From Desulfuromonadales bacterium (GTDB lineage Bacteria > Desulfobacterota > Desulfuromonadia > Desulfuromonadales > Geoalkalibacteraceae), in assembly GCA_024636255.1 (NCBI GenBank), contig JAGXHK010000035.1:1-41482 (forward strand): DNA of 41,482 nt, given 5' to 3'. The notes below the pieces were generated by a model. That model was given only the letters and a program-made list of their open reading frames with translations, did not search any database and had not been told where the DNA came from. The position numbers and the translations under genes were made by a program. Numbering within the stretch: the first letter of the stretch is position 1; each line of letters opens with the position of its first letter. This document shows, piece after piece, positions 1 through 9,334 of this stretch.

Positions 1-1
1 C

Positions 2-550
2 CTGGGTTCCCGCGGCGTCGAGCTGCCCGAGGGCGCGCCCGAGGACCCGCCGTCCGCCGATACCGTCTGCGGGCTGGGCAACCGCAAGAACGAGGCGTTC
101 AACGAGGTGCTCGCGCGCGACGGCGTGACGGCGTATCCCGGCAGCGTGGCGCTGCTCGACCACCTGCGCGATCGCGAGGTGCCGCTGGCCGTGGTCTCCT
201 CCTCCGCCAATGCTCCCGCCGTGCTTGCGGCCGCGGGCCTGCTGGACCGCTTCGCGCACGTCGTCGACGGCCGGGTGGCCACGGCCGAGGGCCTGGCCGG
301 CAAGCCCTCGCCCGAGACGTTCCTGCACGCGGCCGCGCTGCTGGGCGCCGGACCGGAGCGCAGCGTCGTGCTGGAGGACGCCGTGTCCGGGGTGCAGGCC
401 GGGGCGGCCGGCGGCTTCGGCGACGTGATCGGCGTCGACCGCGGCGCCGGTGAGCAGGTGCTCCGAGGGGCCGGCGCCACGGTCGTGGTCGCCGACCTGG
501 CAGAGCTGGTGCCCGCGGCGTCGACCCGGGCGGGGCAGGGGCCCCGATGA
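2..550 (+). CDS. HAD-superfamily hydrolase, beta-phosphoglucomutase-like (5' end truncated by window start)
   Basis: Frame is open from base 2 (LGSRGVELPEGAPEDPPSADTVCGLGNRKNEAFNEVL...). HAD-like motifs SSSANAPAVLAAAGLLDRF, KPSPETFLHAAALLG and VLEDAVSGVQAG. Stop overlaps the next start (ATGA). Confidence 0.85.
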   Translation: MGSRGVELPEGAPEDPPSADTVCGLGNRKNEAFNEVLARDGVTAYPGSVALLDHLRDREVPLAVVSSSANAPAVLAAAGLLDRFAHVVDGRVATAEGLAGKPSPETFLHAAALLGAGPERSVVLEDAVSGVQAGAAGGFGDVIGVDRGAGEQVLRGAGATVVVADLAELVPAASTRAGQGPR

Positions 551-2994
551 GGCGCGAGGCCCCCCCGCTGGACCCCCGGCGCTGGCCCGCGGCCCCGTGG
601 CGGCTCGTCGAGACTGCTCACGAGCCCGCTGACCTCGGCGTCACCGAGACGCTCTTCAGCGTCGCGAACGGCTACCTCGGCATGCGCGGCAACCCCGAGG
701 AGGGCCGCGACGCGCACGCGCACGGCACCTTCATCAACGGCTTCCACGAGACCTGGGACATCCACCACGCCGAGGCCGCCTTCGGCTTCGCGCGCACCGG
801 CCAGACCATCGTCAACGTGCCGGACGCCAAGGTGCTCAAGCTCTACGTCGACGACGAGCCGCTGATCCTCGGCACGGCCGACCTCGAGCACTACGAGCGC
901 TCCCTCGACCTGCGCGACGGCGTGCTGCGCCGCTCGCTGATCTGGCGCACGCCCGCCGGCAAGCGGGTGCAGGTGGACTCCACGCGCACCGTCTCCATGG
1001 TGGAGCGGCACCTCGCGCTGTTCACCCTCGAGGTGACCATGCTCGGTGGCGACGCCCCGGTCGTCGTCTCCTCCCAGCTGATCAACCGGCAAGACGGCGA
1101 GGACGAGTACCACGTGAGCGAGCACGCGATGGGCAGCCGCGGCGACCCGCGCAAGGCGAGCCGCTTCCCGGCCCGCGTGCTGCTCCCGCGCATCTCCTAT
1201 GCGGACGCGTTGCGCACCACGCTCGGTTTCCAGTGCGCCCGCTCGGGCATGACCCTGTGCGTCGCCGCCGACCATGCCATCGAGACCGAGGACCACCACG
1301 AGGTCGTCCACCGGGCCGGGGACGACCTCGTCAAGGCGGTCTTCCGCGTCGACGCGACGCGCGGCAGGACGCTGCGCCTGACGAAGTACGTCAGCTACCA
1401 CACCTCCCGCGGCGTGCCGCCGCGCGAGCTCTCGGACCGGTGCGACCGGACGCTCGACCGCGCGCGCAGCCACGGCGTGGCGCACTACCACCGGGCCCAG
1501 CGGGAGTGGTTCGACGCGTTCTGGCGCGATGCCGACGTCGAGGTCGCCGCCCGGGTCGACGGCGGCGGCCCGGGGGCAGCGGGGATGCCCGCCCGCGACG
1601 GGCGGGTGGCCTCGCCCGAGGCGCTGCAGCAGACGGTCCGCTACAACATCTTCAACATCGCCCAGGCCAGCGCGCGGGCCGACCAGCAGGGCGTGCCCGC
1701 CAAGGGCGTCACCGGCTCGGGCTACGAGGGCCACTACTTCTGGGACGCGGAGGTCTACGTGCTCCCGTTCCTCGTCTACACCCAGCCAGAGATCGCCCGG
1801 AACCTGCTGCACTTCCGGCGCCGAATGCTGCGGGCGGCGCGGCAGCGCGCTCGCGAGATGGCCCACTTCGGCGCCCTCTTCCCCTGGCGCACCATCAACG
1901 GCGAGGAGGCTTCGGCATATTACGCCGCCGGAACCGCGCAGTACCATATCAACGCCGATATCATCTACGCGCTGCGCAAATACGTCGAAATCACCGACGA
2001 CAAAGCCCTGCTTTTCAATGAAGGGGCCGAGATGCTGGTGGAGACCGCCCGCTTGTGGCTCGATCTGGGCTTCTATTCCAAGCGCCAGAACGGCAAATTC
2101 TGCCTCCACGGCGTGACCGGGCCGGATGAATACAATACCGTGGTCAACAACAATGCCTACACCAACCTCATGGCCCGCGAAAATCTCTGGTGCGCAGCGC
2201 AAACCGTTCGTTACATGCGGGACAATTTCCCCGAGCACTTCCAGAACCTGAAGCACCGCACCGGCCTCGATTCCGGCGAGGTCGAGCAGTGGCAAAAGGC
2301 CGGCGACAGCATGTACATCCCGTACGATGAGGAGCTCGGGATCAATCCGCAGGACGACAACTTTCTCGATCGCGAGGTCTGGGACATCGAAGGCACGCCG
2401 CGCAGCCGGTTTCCCCTGCTGCTCTACTATCATCCGCTGGTCATCTATCGGCATCAGGTGATCAAGCAGGCCGACGTGGTGCTCGCCATGTTCCTGCTCG
2501 GCGATGAATTTTCCCTGGCACAGAAAAAACGCAATTTCGAGTATTACGACCCGCTGACCACCGGTGATTCGTCGCTCTCGGCCTGCATCCAGAGCATCAT
2601 CGCCACCGAAATCGGCGATATGGCGAATGCGCTCAAATACGCCCGCTACGCCGTGCTCATGGATCTTGCCGACGCGGGCGGCAACGTCAAGGACGGCTGC
2701 CACATCGCCTCGATGGGGGGAACCTGGATGGTCATGGTGCACGGCTTCGGCGGCATGCGCGATTACGGCGGGCAGATCAGCTTCACCCCGCGCCTGCCCG
2801 CCATCATGAACCGGCTGCGCTTTCGCCTGACGGTGGGCAATCAGCTGCTGGAGGTCGATGTGGCCCGCAAGGAGTGCACCTACCTTCTCAAGGAGGGGAC
2901 CGAGTTGCCCATCCTCCACATGGGCAAAGAAGTTCTGGTGCGGCGCGGCGAGAGCGTCACCCTGCCTGTTCGCCAGCCCGATTCAACTGAATAG
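547..2994 (+). CDS. Glycoside hydrolase family 65 protein (trehalose/kojibiose/maltose phosphorylase-like); composition changes abruptly near 1.9 kb
   Basis: 815 aa; GYLGMRGNPEEG, GVTGSGYEGHYFWDAEVYVLPF, FPWRTINGEEASAYYAAGTAQYHINADI and GVTGPDEYNTVVNNNAYTN are GH65-like motifs. Confidence 0.85.
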   Translation: MRREAPPLDPRRWPAAPWRLVETAHEPADLGVTETLFSVANGYLGMRGNPEEGRDAHAHGTFINGFHETWDIHHAEAAFGFARTGQTIVNVPDAKVLKLYVDDEPLILGTADLEHYERSLDLRDGVLRRSLIWRTPAGKRVQVDSTRTVSMVERHLALFTLEVTMLGGDAPVVVSSQLINRQDGEDEYHVSEHAMGSRGDPRKASRFPARVLLPRISYADALRTTLGFQCARSGMTLCVAADHAIETEDHHEVVHRAGDDLVKAVFRVDATRGRTLRLTKYVSYHTSRGVPPRELSDRCDRTLDRARSHGVAHYHRAQREWFDAFWRDADVEVAARVDGGGPGAAGMPARDGRVASPEALQQTVRYNIFNIAQASARADQQGVPAKGVTGSGYEGHYFWDAEVYVLPFLVYTQPEIARNLLHFRRRMLRAARQRAREMAHFGALFPWRTINGEEASAYYAAGTAQYHINADIIYALRKYVEITDDKALLFNEGAEMLVETARLWLDLGFYSKRQNGKFCLHGVTGPDEYNTVVNNNAYTNLMARENLWCAAQTVRYMRDNFPEHFQNLKHRTGLDSGEVEQWQKAGDSMYIPYDEELGINPQDDNFLDREVWDIEGTPRSRFPLLLYYHPLVIYRHQVIKQADVVLAMFLLGDEFSLAQKKRNFEYYDPLTTGDSSLSACIQSIIATEIGDMANALKYARYAVLMDLADAGGNVKDGCHIASMGGTWMVMVHGFGGMRDYGGQISFTPRLPAIMNRLRFRLTVGNQLLEVDVARKECTYLLKEGTELPILHMGKEVLVRRGESVTLPVRQPDSTE

Positions 2995-3783
2995 CCGCTG
3001 CCACTGCTGTACGGTCAGGGCGTTGCGAAGATCGAAAATGATGGCCAGCAGTTTCTGGAAGATGGCGTCCTGCGCGCTGTCAAAGCGCTCGAGCCCGACC
3101 CGGAAAGAATCCGGGCGCGCATCGTAGCTGGCAAAAAGGCGCGAGAGCTGGCTTGCGGCGAGCTCAGCCTGCCGGTCAAGAGTCGCGGATTCTCGCTCGG
3201 CGCGCTCCAGAACGGCCAGAGCGTGGCTGCGCGCCGCCGGATCGCTAAGAGCGGTGCCGATTCTCGTTTCAAGCGCGCTGATGGTTTCGCGCAGGCTGCG
3301 GGGATCTTCCGGAGTAAAAAAAGGGGCCTGGTCGTCGCGCTCCGTCAGTGTCCGCCACTGTTCGCGATCGGCCATGGCTTTGAGCGTGAACAGATTGTCC
3401 ACCAGGTCCCGCCACAGCGCCCGGCGCTCGTTCTCGTAACCGGCCCGCAGGGTCTGAAACTCTTCCCGGACGCTCGCCGGATCGGCGATCAGCCTGGCAA
3501 GATCGCGGTTATAGCTGCGGGTCTCTTGCTCGAGCTCAATCGCCAGCTGCTCCATCCACTCGGCAAGCGAGCCCATCTGCGCCGCGCGCTGAGCCGGGGT
3601 GACCACGACCGGGATACGCGCCTTGAACTCGCTCAGCATCCTGGGAGGCTCCGGAGCCTGCATTGCCGGCTGCGTGGGCAGTGCAGCCTTCTCCTGCGGC
3701 CGTGCACAGGCGACAAGCAAAAGGGCGGCGACCAGTATCCAGAGGGGTTTGCTCCAGTATCGGATGTTTTTCTTCTCTGCCAT
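2983..3783 (-). CDS. Putative coiled-coil lipoprotein of unknown function
   Basis: 266 aa; N-terminal MAEKKNIRYWSKPLWILVAALLLVACARPQ has a lipobox-like LVAC. Convergent 12-bp overlap with the GH65 3' end. Confidence 0.6.
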   Translation of the reverse strand: MAEKKNIRYWSKPLWILVAALLLVACARPQEKAALPTQPAMQAPEPPRMLSEFKARIPVVVTPAQRAAQMGSLAEWMEQLAIELEQETRSYNRDLARLIADPASVREEFQTLRAGYENERRALWRDLVDNLFTLKAMADREQWRTLTERDDQAPFFTPEDPRSLRETISALETRIGTALSDPAARSHALAVLERAERESATLDRQAELAASQLSRLFASYDARPDSFRVGLERFDSAQDAIFQKLLAIIFDLRNALTVQQWQRLFS

Positions 3784-3893
3784 CGTTCTCTCCTCAATGA
3801 GCCATTTTCATCGACAATCCGCCAGGAGCGGTCAAATCTGCCATGCGTTTTAGCCGGCAGAACGAGAATTGTTTGCCGTGCATTTTGCGTCTC

Positions 3894-4805
3894 TCATCTT
3901 TGCTGCCTCGCATCCCTTCTTTCATGCAAGGCTCTGCATACAGCCTCTTCAAATCCTGTCAATTCAAAGGGGAGTAACTCCCGGATCCGTGTGTCGTTGC
4001 ACACGACATCATTTTGTACACCGGAAATAAGTGCCTGGGCCAGGCCGGTTTTTACCGGCGTGACCAGACCGATCCAGCGGGCGATGGCGCGGGGCAGAAG
4101 CGGGGGTACCGGAGCCGCGAGATGCGTACTGCCAAGGACCGCCGCAAAGCGCTCAAGCATTTCATAATAGGTCATGACCTCAGGGCCGCCGATATCGAAG
4201 GTATCCCCCCCGGTGCGCTCCTCGTACAGGCAGCCGACCAGGTAGCGGATCACATCGTCCACGGCGATCGGTTGACAGCGCGCCTGCAGCCAGTGATGCT
4301 CTGGAAGCACCGGCATGGTGCGCACCAGAAAGCGGATCATCTCATAGGATGACCCGCCAGCGCCAATAATCACACCGGAGCGCAGAACCGTAGTCTGAAA
4401 ACGTCCACTGCGCAGGATCTCTGCGACCTGCTGGCGACTCTGAAGGTGCTCGGAGAGGCCCGCTCCCGATTCGCCCAGCCCCGAGAGATAGATCACCCGG
4501 CGCACTCCGGCCTGCTCGGCCGCCTCTGCGAAATGGGTCGCCGCCCGTGCCTCGGTATCGCTGAAGCTCTTCTCTTCGCCCATAGAATGCACCAGATAGT
4601 AGGCCACATCGACGCCTGCCAGGGGGCCGTCCAGACTCTGGCGCTGGAGCAGATCGCCGGTCGCCTGCTCCACATCCGCGGGGAAGCTGTGACCGGCGTT
4701 TCTGGAAAGAGTTCTCACGCGCACATTGTCCGCAAGCAGGGCAGGGACCAGGCGTCTGCCGATAAATCCGGTGGCTCCGGAGACAAGTACGGTGCCGATG
4801 CTCAT
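3894..4805 (-). CDS. NAD(P)-binding SDR/NmrA-like epimerase family protein
   Basis: 303 aa; VLVSGATGFIGRRLVPALL Rossmann motif, VDVAYYLVHSMG, RRVIYLSGLGE. Confidence 0.8.
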   Translation of the reverse strand: MSIGTVLVSGATGFIGRRLVPALLADNVRVRTLSRNAGHSFPADVEQATGDLLQRQSLDGPLAGVDVAYYLVHSMGEEKSFSDTEARAATHFAEAAEQAGVRRVIYLSGLGESGAGLSEHLQSRQQVAEILRSGRFQTTVLRSGVIIGAGGSSYEMIRFLVRTMPVLPEHHWLQARCQPIAVDDVIRYLVGCLYEERTGGDTFDIGGPEVMTYYEMLERFAAVLGSTHLAAPVPPLLPRAIARWIGLVTPVKTGLAQALISGVQNDVVCNDTRIRELLPFELTGFEEAVCRALHERRDARQQR

Positions 4806-5006
4806 TTGCGTCGTCCTTTGCGGCTAAAGCTCCGTTTTAAGTCTATCTCTCTCATCATCCTGCGCAATAGACCCGGAACGCTGCGGTTCCGCTCTGCCTT
4901 TCGCGTCGCTGCACCTTGCCAGGGGGGCATTCCCATGGTAATTTTCAGAGCAAGATACCGGGGATTCAAGCAGTTTACCTGATTGCCAAGCGACGGGCCA
5001 GAGGCG

Positions 5007-6143
5007 ATGCAGACAGATCAGGATTGCGCGCAGTTCGAAATTCATCGCGGCGCAGAGGGAAGAGTCGAGCTGGAACTCTCAGGCCGCTGGACCATGCAGA
5101 GCCGGCTGCCCGATCGCGAACTGCTGGCAGCAATCTGCCAACCCGAAGTCAGACAGCTGGCTTATCGGACTCGGGATCTCGAGGCCTGGGACAGCATCCT
5201 GATCACTCTTCTGCGCCGGATCGAGAGAGCCTGCGGAGCGCGGGGAGTGGCCGTCGATCGCTCGGGCCTGCTCGAGAGCATCCGCCGCATGCTGCAGATG
5301 GCTGAGGCCGTTCCCGAGCGCCAAGGCGCCCGGCGCGAGGACAAAAAGAACCCCTTCGTCATAAACGTGGGGGAGCAAACCCTCGATCTGGGCCAGAGAT
5401 CTCTCGACACTCTGGCCTTTCTTGGTGATACGACACGCAGCATCGGGCGCTTTTTCACCGGCCGGGCCCGCTTTCGCCGCCGCGATCTGCTGCTCTATAT
5501 CCAGGAGAGCGGCGCCAATGCTTTTCCCATCGTCACGCTGATCAGCCTGCTGGTCGGGCTGATCCTGGCGTTCGTCGGGGCGGTCCAGCTGCAGATGTTC
5601 GGCGCAGAGATCTTCATCGCCAACGCCGTGGGGCTGGGGATGGCCCGCGATATGGGAGCGATGATGACCGGCATCATCATGGCCGGACGCACCGGCGCAG
5701 CCTTTGCCGCCCAGCTCGGCACCATGCAGGTCAATGAGGAGATCGACGCGCTGCGCACCCTGGGGATCTCGCCGATAGATTTTCTGGTGCTGCCGCGCAT
5801 ACTCGCTCTGACCCTGATGCTGCCGCTGCTCACCATCTATGCGGATCTGATGGGCATCATCGGCGGCTCTTTCGTCGGCGTTTTTCTTTTCGATATCACC
5901 CCGATGCAGTATTTTATCCAGACCCGCGACTCGGTCGCGCTGAATCATTTCTGGGTTGGACTCGCAAAAAGCGGCGTCTATGGAGTGATCGTCGCGCTTG
6001 CCGGCTGCCTGCGCGGCATGCAGTGCGGCCGCAGCGCAATGGCGGTGGGAGGCGCAGCCACCTCGGCTGTGGTTACGGGGATCGTCTGGATTGTGGTCTC
6101 GTGTGCCATACTGACGGTGATGTTTCACATGCTCGGGATATGA
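5007..6143 (+). CDS. mlaE: MlaE-family ABC lipid transporter permease with an N-terminal STAS-like extension (ORF track start is TTG at 4983; ATG at 5007 preferred)
   Basis: C-terminal part is MlaE-like: FGAEIFIANAVGLGMARDMGAMMTGIIMAGRTGAAFAAQLGTMQVNEEIDALRTLGISPIDFLVLPR. Followed by ATPase and MCE genes. Confidence 0.88.
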   Translation: MQTDQDCAQFEIHRGAEGRVELELSGRWTMQSRLPDRELLAAICQPEVRQLAYRTRDLEAWDSILITLLRRIERACGARGVAVDRSGLLESIRRMLQMAEAVPERQGARREDKKNPFVINVGEQTLDLGQRSLDTLAFLGDTTRSIGRFFTGRARFRRRDLLLYIQESGANAFPIVTLISLLVGLILAFVGAVQLQMFGAEIFIANAVGLGMARDMGAMMTGIIMAGRTGAAFAAQLGTMQVNEEIDALRTLGISPIDFLVLPRILALTLMLPLLTIYADLMGIIGGSFVGVFLFDITPMQYFIQTRDSVALNHFWVGLAKSGVYGVIVALAGCLRGMQCGRSAMAVGGAATSAVVTGIVWIVVSCAILTVMFHMLGI

Positions 6144-6168
6144 ACGCGTGGTGTTCGAATGGGGCGCG

Positions 6169-6996
6169 ATGGACAAACGTGAGGATAAATCCGTGAACGG
6201 CTGCGAGAACACTGGCGGGGAGCGCGAAAAAGCGCAGCCGCACATCCGGGTGGAAAATCTCACCATGGCGTACGGGGACTTCGTCATCCAGCGTGATCTT
6301 AATTTTACCATCCGCCGCGGCGATATCTTCATCATCATGGGCGGCAGCGGCTGCGGCAAAAGCACTCTGCTGCGCCACCTTGTCGGTCTCCATCGCCCCG
6401 CGGCCGGGCGGGTCGATTTCGACGGCATCGATTTCTGGGCCGTTGAGGATGCCGAGCGCGCCCGCCTCATGCGCCTCTGCGGCGTTCTCTATCAGCGCGG
6501 CGCGTTGTGGAGTTCGCTGACACTGGCCGAGAACATCGCTCTGCCGCTGCAGGAGTACACCAGGCTCAATTCGGCTCAGATTCGCGAACTCGCCTCTCTC
6601 AAGCTCTCCCTTGTGGGGCTGACCGGCTTCGAGGACTATTATCCTGCAGAAATCAGCGGCGGGATGCAGAAGCGAGCCGCGCTGGCCCGCGCCATGGCTC
6701 TTGATCCCGAGGTCCTTTTTTTCGATGAGCCCTCGGCAGGGCTCGACCCGATCAGCGCTCGCATGCTCGACGACCTGATCATCGAACTGCGTGAAAGCCT
6801 GGGGGCGACAGTGGTGGTGGTGACGCATGAGCTGGCGAGCATCTTTGCCATCGGCAGCGATTCAATCTTTCTCGATGCGGAGACGAAAACCATAATCGCC
6901 CAGGGGCCGCCGCGAGACCTGCTCGAACAATGTTCTGAGCCCAGGGTGCGTCAATTCCTGACCCGCGGGGAAGAAAAGAAGAAGGGAGATTCATGA
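6169..6996 (+). CDS. mlaF: MlaF-family ABC transporter ATPase (ORF track start GTG 6148; ATG 6169 likely)
   Basis: Walker A GGSGCGKSTLL, signature ISGGMQKRAALARAMALDP, Walker B VLFFDEPSAGLDP; sits between the permease and MCE genes. Confidence 0.88.
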   Translation: MDKREDKSVNGCENTGGEREKAQPHIRVENLTMAYGDFVIQRDLNFTIRRGDIFIIMGGSGCGKSTLLRHLVGLHRPAAGRVDFDGIDFWAVEDAERARLMRLCGVLYQRGALWSSLTLAENIALPLQEYTRLNSAQIRELASLKLSLVGLTGFEDYYPAEISGGMQKRAALARAMALDPEVLFFDEPSAGLDPISARMLDDLIIELRESLGATVVVVTHELASIFAIGSDSIFLDAETKTIIAQGPPRDLLEQCSEPRVRQFLTRGEEKKKGDS

Positions 6997-7979
6997 GCAA
7001 AAAAGCGAATCCGGCTCTGATCGGCGCCTTTGTTATTGGCGCTCTGATCCTTCTGGCCGCCGCGGTTATCGTGCTCGGCACGGGCAGGCTGTTCAAGGAG
7101 CACCCCCGGCTCGTGCTCTATTTCCCCGGTTCGGTGCAGGGTCTGAACATTGGCGCGCCTGTGGTTTTTCGCGGCGTCAAGGTGGGGACGGTTAGCGATA
7201 TCCGACTCCAGTTCGACGAGCAGGATGTTTCGTTTCGCATTCCGGTGGTCATTGAAGTTGATCCCGAGCGCATCAACCTGATCGACGGCGTTCAGGACCC
7301 GCTCAAGACCGAGCCCGGCGCCTTTGTCGACCGGCTGGTCGCCAGGGGACTGCGCGCCCAACTGCAGATGCAAAGCCTGGTCACCGGACAACTGCTGATC
7401 CAGCTCGATATGCGCCCGGATAAAGAGCCGCGCTTCGCTCAGGTCGAGACCGCATATCCGCAGATCCCGACCATCCCCTCGCAATTCGAGCAAATCACCC
7501 GGACCATCGAAAGCATTCCCCTTGAAGATGTTATTGAGCAGGCGCTTTCCGCCCTGGAGGGGATCGAGCGCGTGATCAACTCGCCCGAGCTCGCCAGAAG
7601 CATCCGCGGCGTGGACGAGACCCTGCAGGACGTGCGTGGGCTGGTGCGCAACATGAACGAGCGCCTGGGCACCACGGATGCCGCCATGCAGAGCACGCTC
7701 GCCGAGGTGCGTGCCTTGGTCACCGATCTCGACCGCCAGGTCGAACCGCTGGCGCTGAGCCTGCGCGAGACATCCGAGACCGCACAAGAAACCTTTGCCG
7801 CCGCCCATGATGCCATGGGGAACCTGGACGCCGTACTCGGCGAAAATTCCGAAGTCCGCTACCGCCTCCTGCAGACGCTCGAGGAAGCCGGCGCCGCGGC
7901 GCGCTCTTTGCGCGTGCTGACCGACTATCTCGAGCGGCATCCCGATGCCCTGCTGCGAGGCCGCCCTCAAGGAGAATAA
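6993..7979 (+). CDS. mlaD: MlaD/MCE-domain substrate-binding protein
   Basis: 328 aa; one N-terminal TM, then VQGLNIGAPVVFRGVKVGTVSDI typical of MCE domains, then a helical C-terminus. ATGA overlap with the ATPase gene. Confidence 0.88.
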   Translation: MSKKANPALIGAFVIGALILLAAAVIVLGTGRLFKEHPRLVLYFPGSVQGLNIGAPVVFRGVKVGTVSDIRLQFDEQDVSFRIPVVIEVDPERINLIDGVQDPLKTEPGAFVDRLVARGLRAQLQMQSLVTGQLLIQLDMRPDKEPRFAQVETAYPQIPTIPSQFEQITRTIESIPLEDVIEQALSALEGIERVINSPELARSIRGVDETLQDVRGLVRNMNERLGTTDAAMQSTLAEVRALVTDLDRQVEPLALSLRETSETAQETFAAAHDAMGNLDAVLGENSEVRYRLLQTLEEAGAAARSLRVLTDYLERHPDALLRGRPQGE

Positions 7980-7981
7980 TC

Positions 7982-8608
7982 ATGCTGCTGCAGCGCCTTG
8001 TGTTGCTGGCTCGCTATGCGACGCTGTCTCTATCGCTACTTCTGACCGGCTGTATCACCCTTGGCAGCGCCCCTGGTGAGCCGACCCGGCACTTCACGCT
8101 CCATGCCCTGAGCGAAAGCAGAGCCACACCGGCCGAATCCAGCACGCAGGGCCTGACGATCGGCGTCGGTCCCATCGACCTGCCCTCGTATCTGGAGCGG
8201 CCGCAGATCGTCACCATGCGCCAGCAAAGCGAATATGAACTCTCATCCTCCGCCCAATGGGGCGAACCTCTCAGCGAGAATGTAAAGCGGGTGCTCGCGG
8301 CGAACCTGCGCGAACTGCTGGCCACCGACCGGGTCGTCCTCTTTCCCTGGCGACGGGCCATACCGGTCGATCTGCAGGTGGTTGCCGATATCCAGCGCTT
8401 CGACGCCGGACCGGATGATCAGGCGCGGCTGGTGGTGAACTGGTCGATTCTCGATGCGAAGGGGCAATTGCTTGAGATGCAACAGAGACGATATCAGGAA
8501 CAGGTGGGCGATATCAACGAGCCCGCGGCCGTAGTGGCGGCTCTGAGCCGACTTCTGGCCGGCTTGAGCCGCGATTTTGCCGATGCGATCTTGCGCGCCG
8601 GTACGTGA
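7982..8608 (+). CDS. ABC-type transport auxiliary lipoprotein (PqiC-like)
   Basis: Lipobox LLLTGC; TIGVGPIDLPSYLERPQIVTM and VKRVLAANLRELLATDRV resemble the PqiC/auxiliary lipoprotein family; last gene of the MCE operon. Confidence 0.8.
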   Translation: MLLQRLVLLARYATLSLSLLLTGCITLGSAPGEPTRHFTLHALSESRATPAESSTQGLTIGVGPIDLPSYLERPQIVTMRQQSEYELSSSAQWGEPLSENVKRVLAANLRELLATDRVVLFPWRRAIPVDLQVVADIQRFDAGPDDQARLVVNWSILDAKGQLLEMQQRRYQEQVGDINEPAAVVAALSRLLAGLSRDFADAILRAGT

Positions 8609-8664
8609 ACAGGGCCGCCGGGCAGATTCCTTTCGGCGCCCTGAGCCGGGAGACATCACCTGAG

Positions 8665-8709
8665 GAGAATGCCGCCGCCTTTGCACATGCAGGCAAAGGC
8701 GGCGTTCTC
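8665..8709. terminator. Long hairpin between convergent genes, putative bidirectional terminator
   Basis: gagaatgccgccgcctttgc ... gcaaaggcggcgttctc inverted repeat; it overlaps the stop codon of the minus-strand lipoprotein gene. Confidence 0.55.
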
Positions 8710-9334
8710 AATCCGAGGTCAAGCGCTGATAGAAGGAGGGGCCGAGAAAGCGGAAGGATTCTGCGAACTGGTTGAAATCGTCGATATGACCGCGGTCAAA
8801 CGCGCGATCTTCCGGTCGCCACTGCGTGAAATAAAACGCCACGACCCGCTCGCCGCGACGTGCGAAGATAACGTTGACCAGCACCTTCTGAGCGAGTACC
8901 GGCTCGTGTCCGACAGTTTCGGCCCGCAGGGCCTCTTTGCCGAAAAGGGTGGTCTTCTCCAGACGCGGCTCCTCGAAATTAACCCGCGCCGCCCACAGGA
9001 AACGCTCGAAGAATTCCTCCTGGCGCTCCTCAAAGACCCGCGAATAGCCGAAGGGTTCCTCGGCATACGCCATGGTCGATTCGCAGGGGAAAACGCGCGG
9101 CATCCTGTCCGCGCAACTGTGGTAGAAGGCGACGGAGTAGTCATCCTCATCGAGTTGGATCAGACTCCAGGGCGCCGGGGGCGGCACGAACTCGTATTCC
9201 TGCTGCCAGACCACTGTCCCCGCGGGGGTGCGCAATGCGGCCAGAGGATCGGCGGGCTGCGGCTGCTGTACGGCGCAGCCGCTCAGAAAAAGCAACGCAC
9301 AGGCGAGAAAACGGAACAAGGTCGACCTGCTCAT
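8708..9334 (-). CDS. Putative lipoprotein of unknown function
   Basis: 208 aa; MSRSTLFRFLACALLFLSGCAVQQ lipobox. Start overlaps the upstream peroxiredoxin stop by 4 bp. Confidence 0.6.
   Translation of the reverse strand: MSRSTLFRFLACALLFLSGCAVQQPQPADPLAALRTPAGTVVWQQEYEFVPPPAPWSLIQLDEDDYSVAFYHSCADRMPRVFPCESTMAYAEEPFGYSRVFEERQEEFFERFLWAARVNFEEPRLEKTTLFGKEALRAETVGHEPVLAQKVLVNVIFARRGERVVAFYFTQWRPEDRAFDRGHIDDFNQFAESFRFLGPSFYQRLTSD

Noticed and set aside
1233-2021. 262-aa plus-strand ORF in another frame of the GH65 gene
   Set aside because: R/P/G-rich translation is an artefact of high GC; the GH65 frame has the conserved motifs.
3223-4167. 314-aa plus-strand ORF opposite the lipoprotein and SDR genes
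   Set aside because: Covers the antisense of two better supported genes and their intergenic gap; no domain-like sequence.
5079-6470. 463-aa minus-strand ORF opposite mlaE/mlaF
   Set aside because: Antisense to clear MlaE/MlaF coding sequence; low-complexity H/Q/D-rich translation typical of shadow ORFs in GC-rich DNA.
6951-7970. 339-aa minus-strand ORF opposite mlaD
   Set aside because: Shadow ORF of the MCE gene, which has recognisable domain motifs and operon context.
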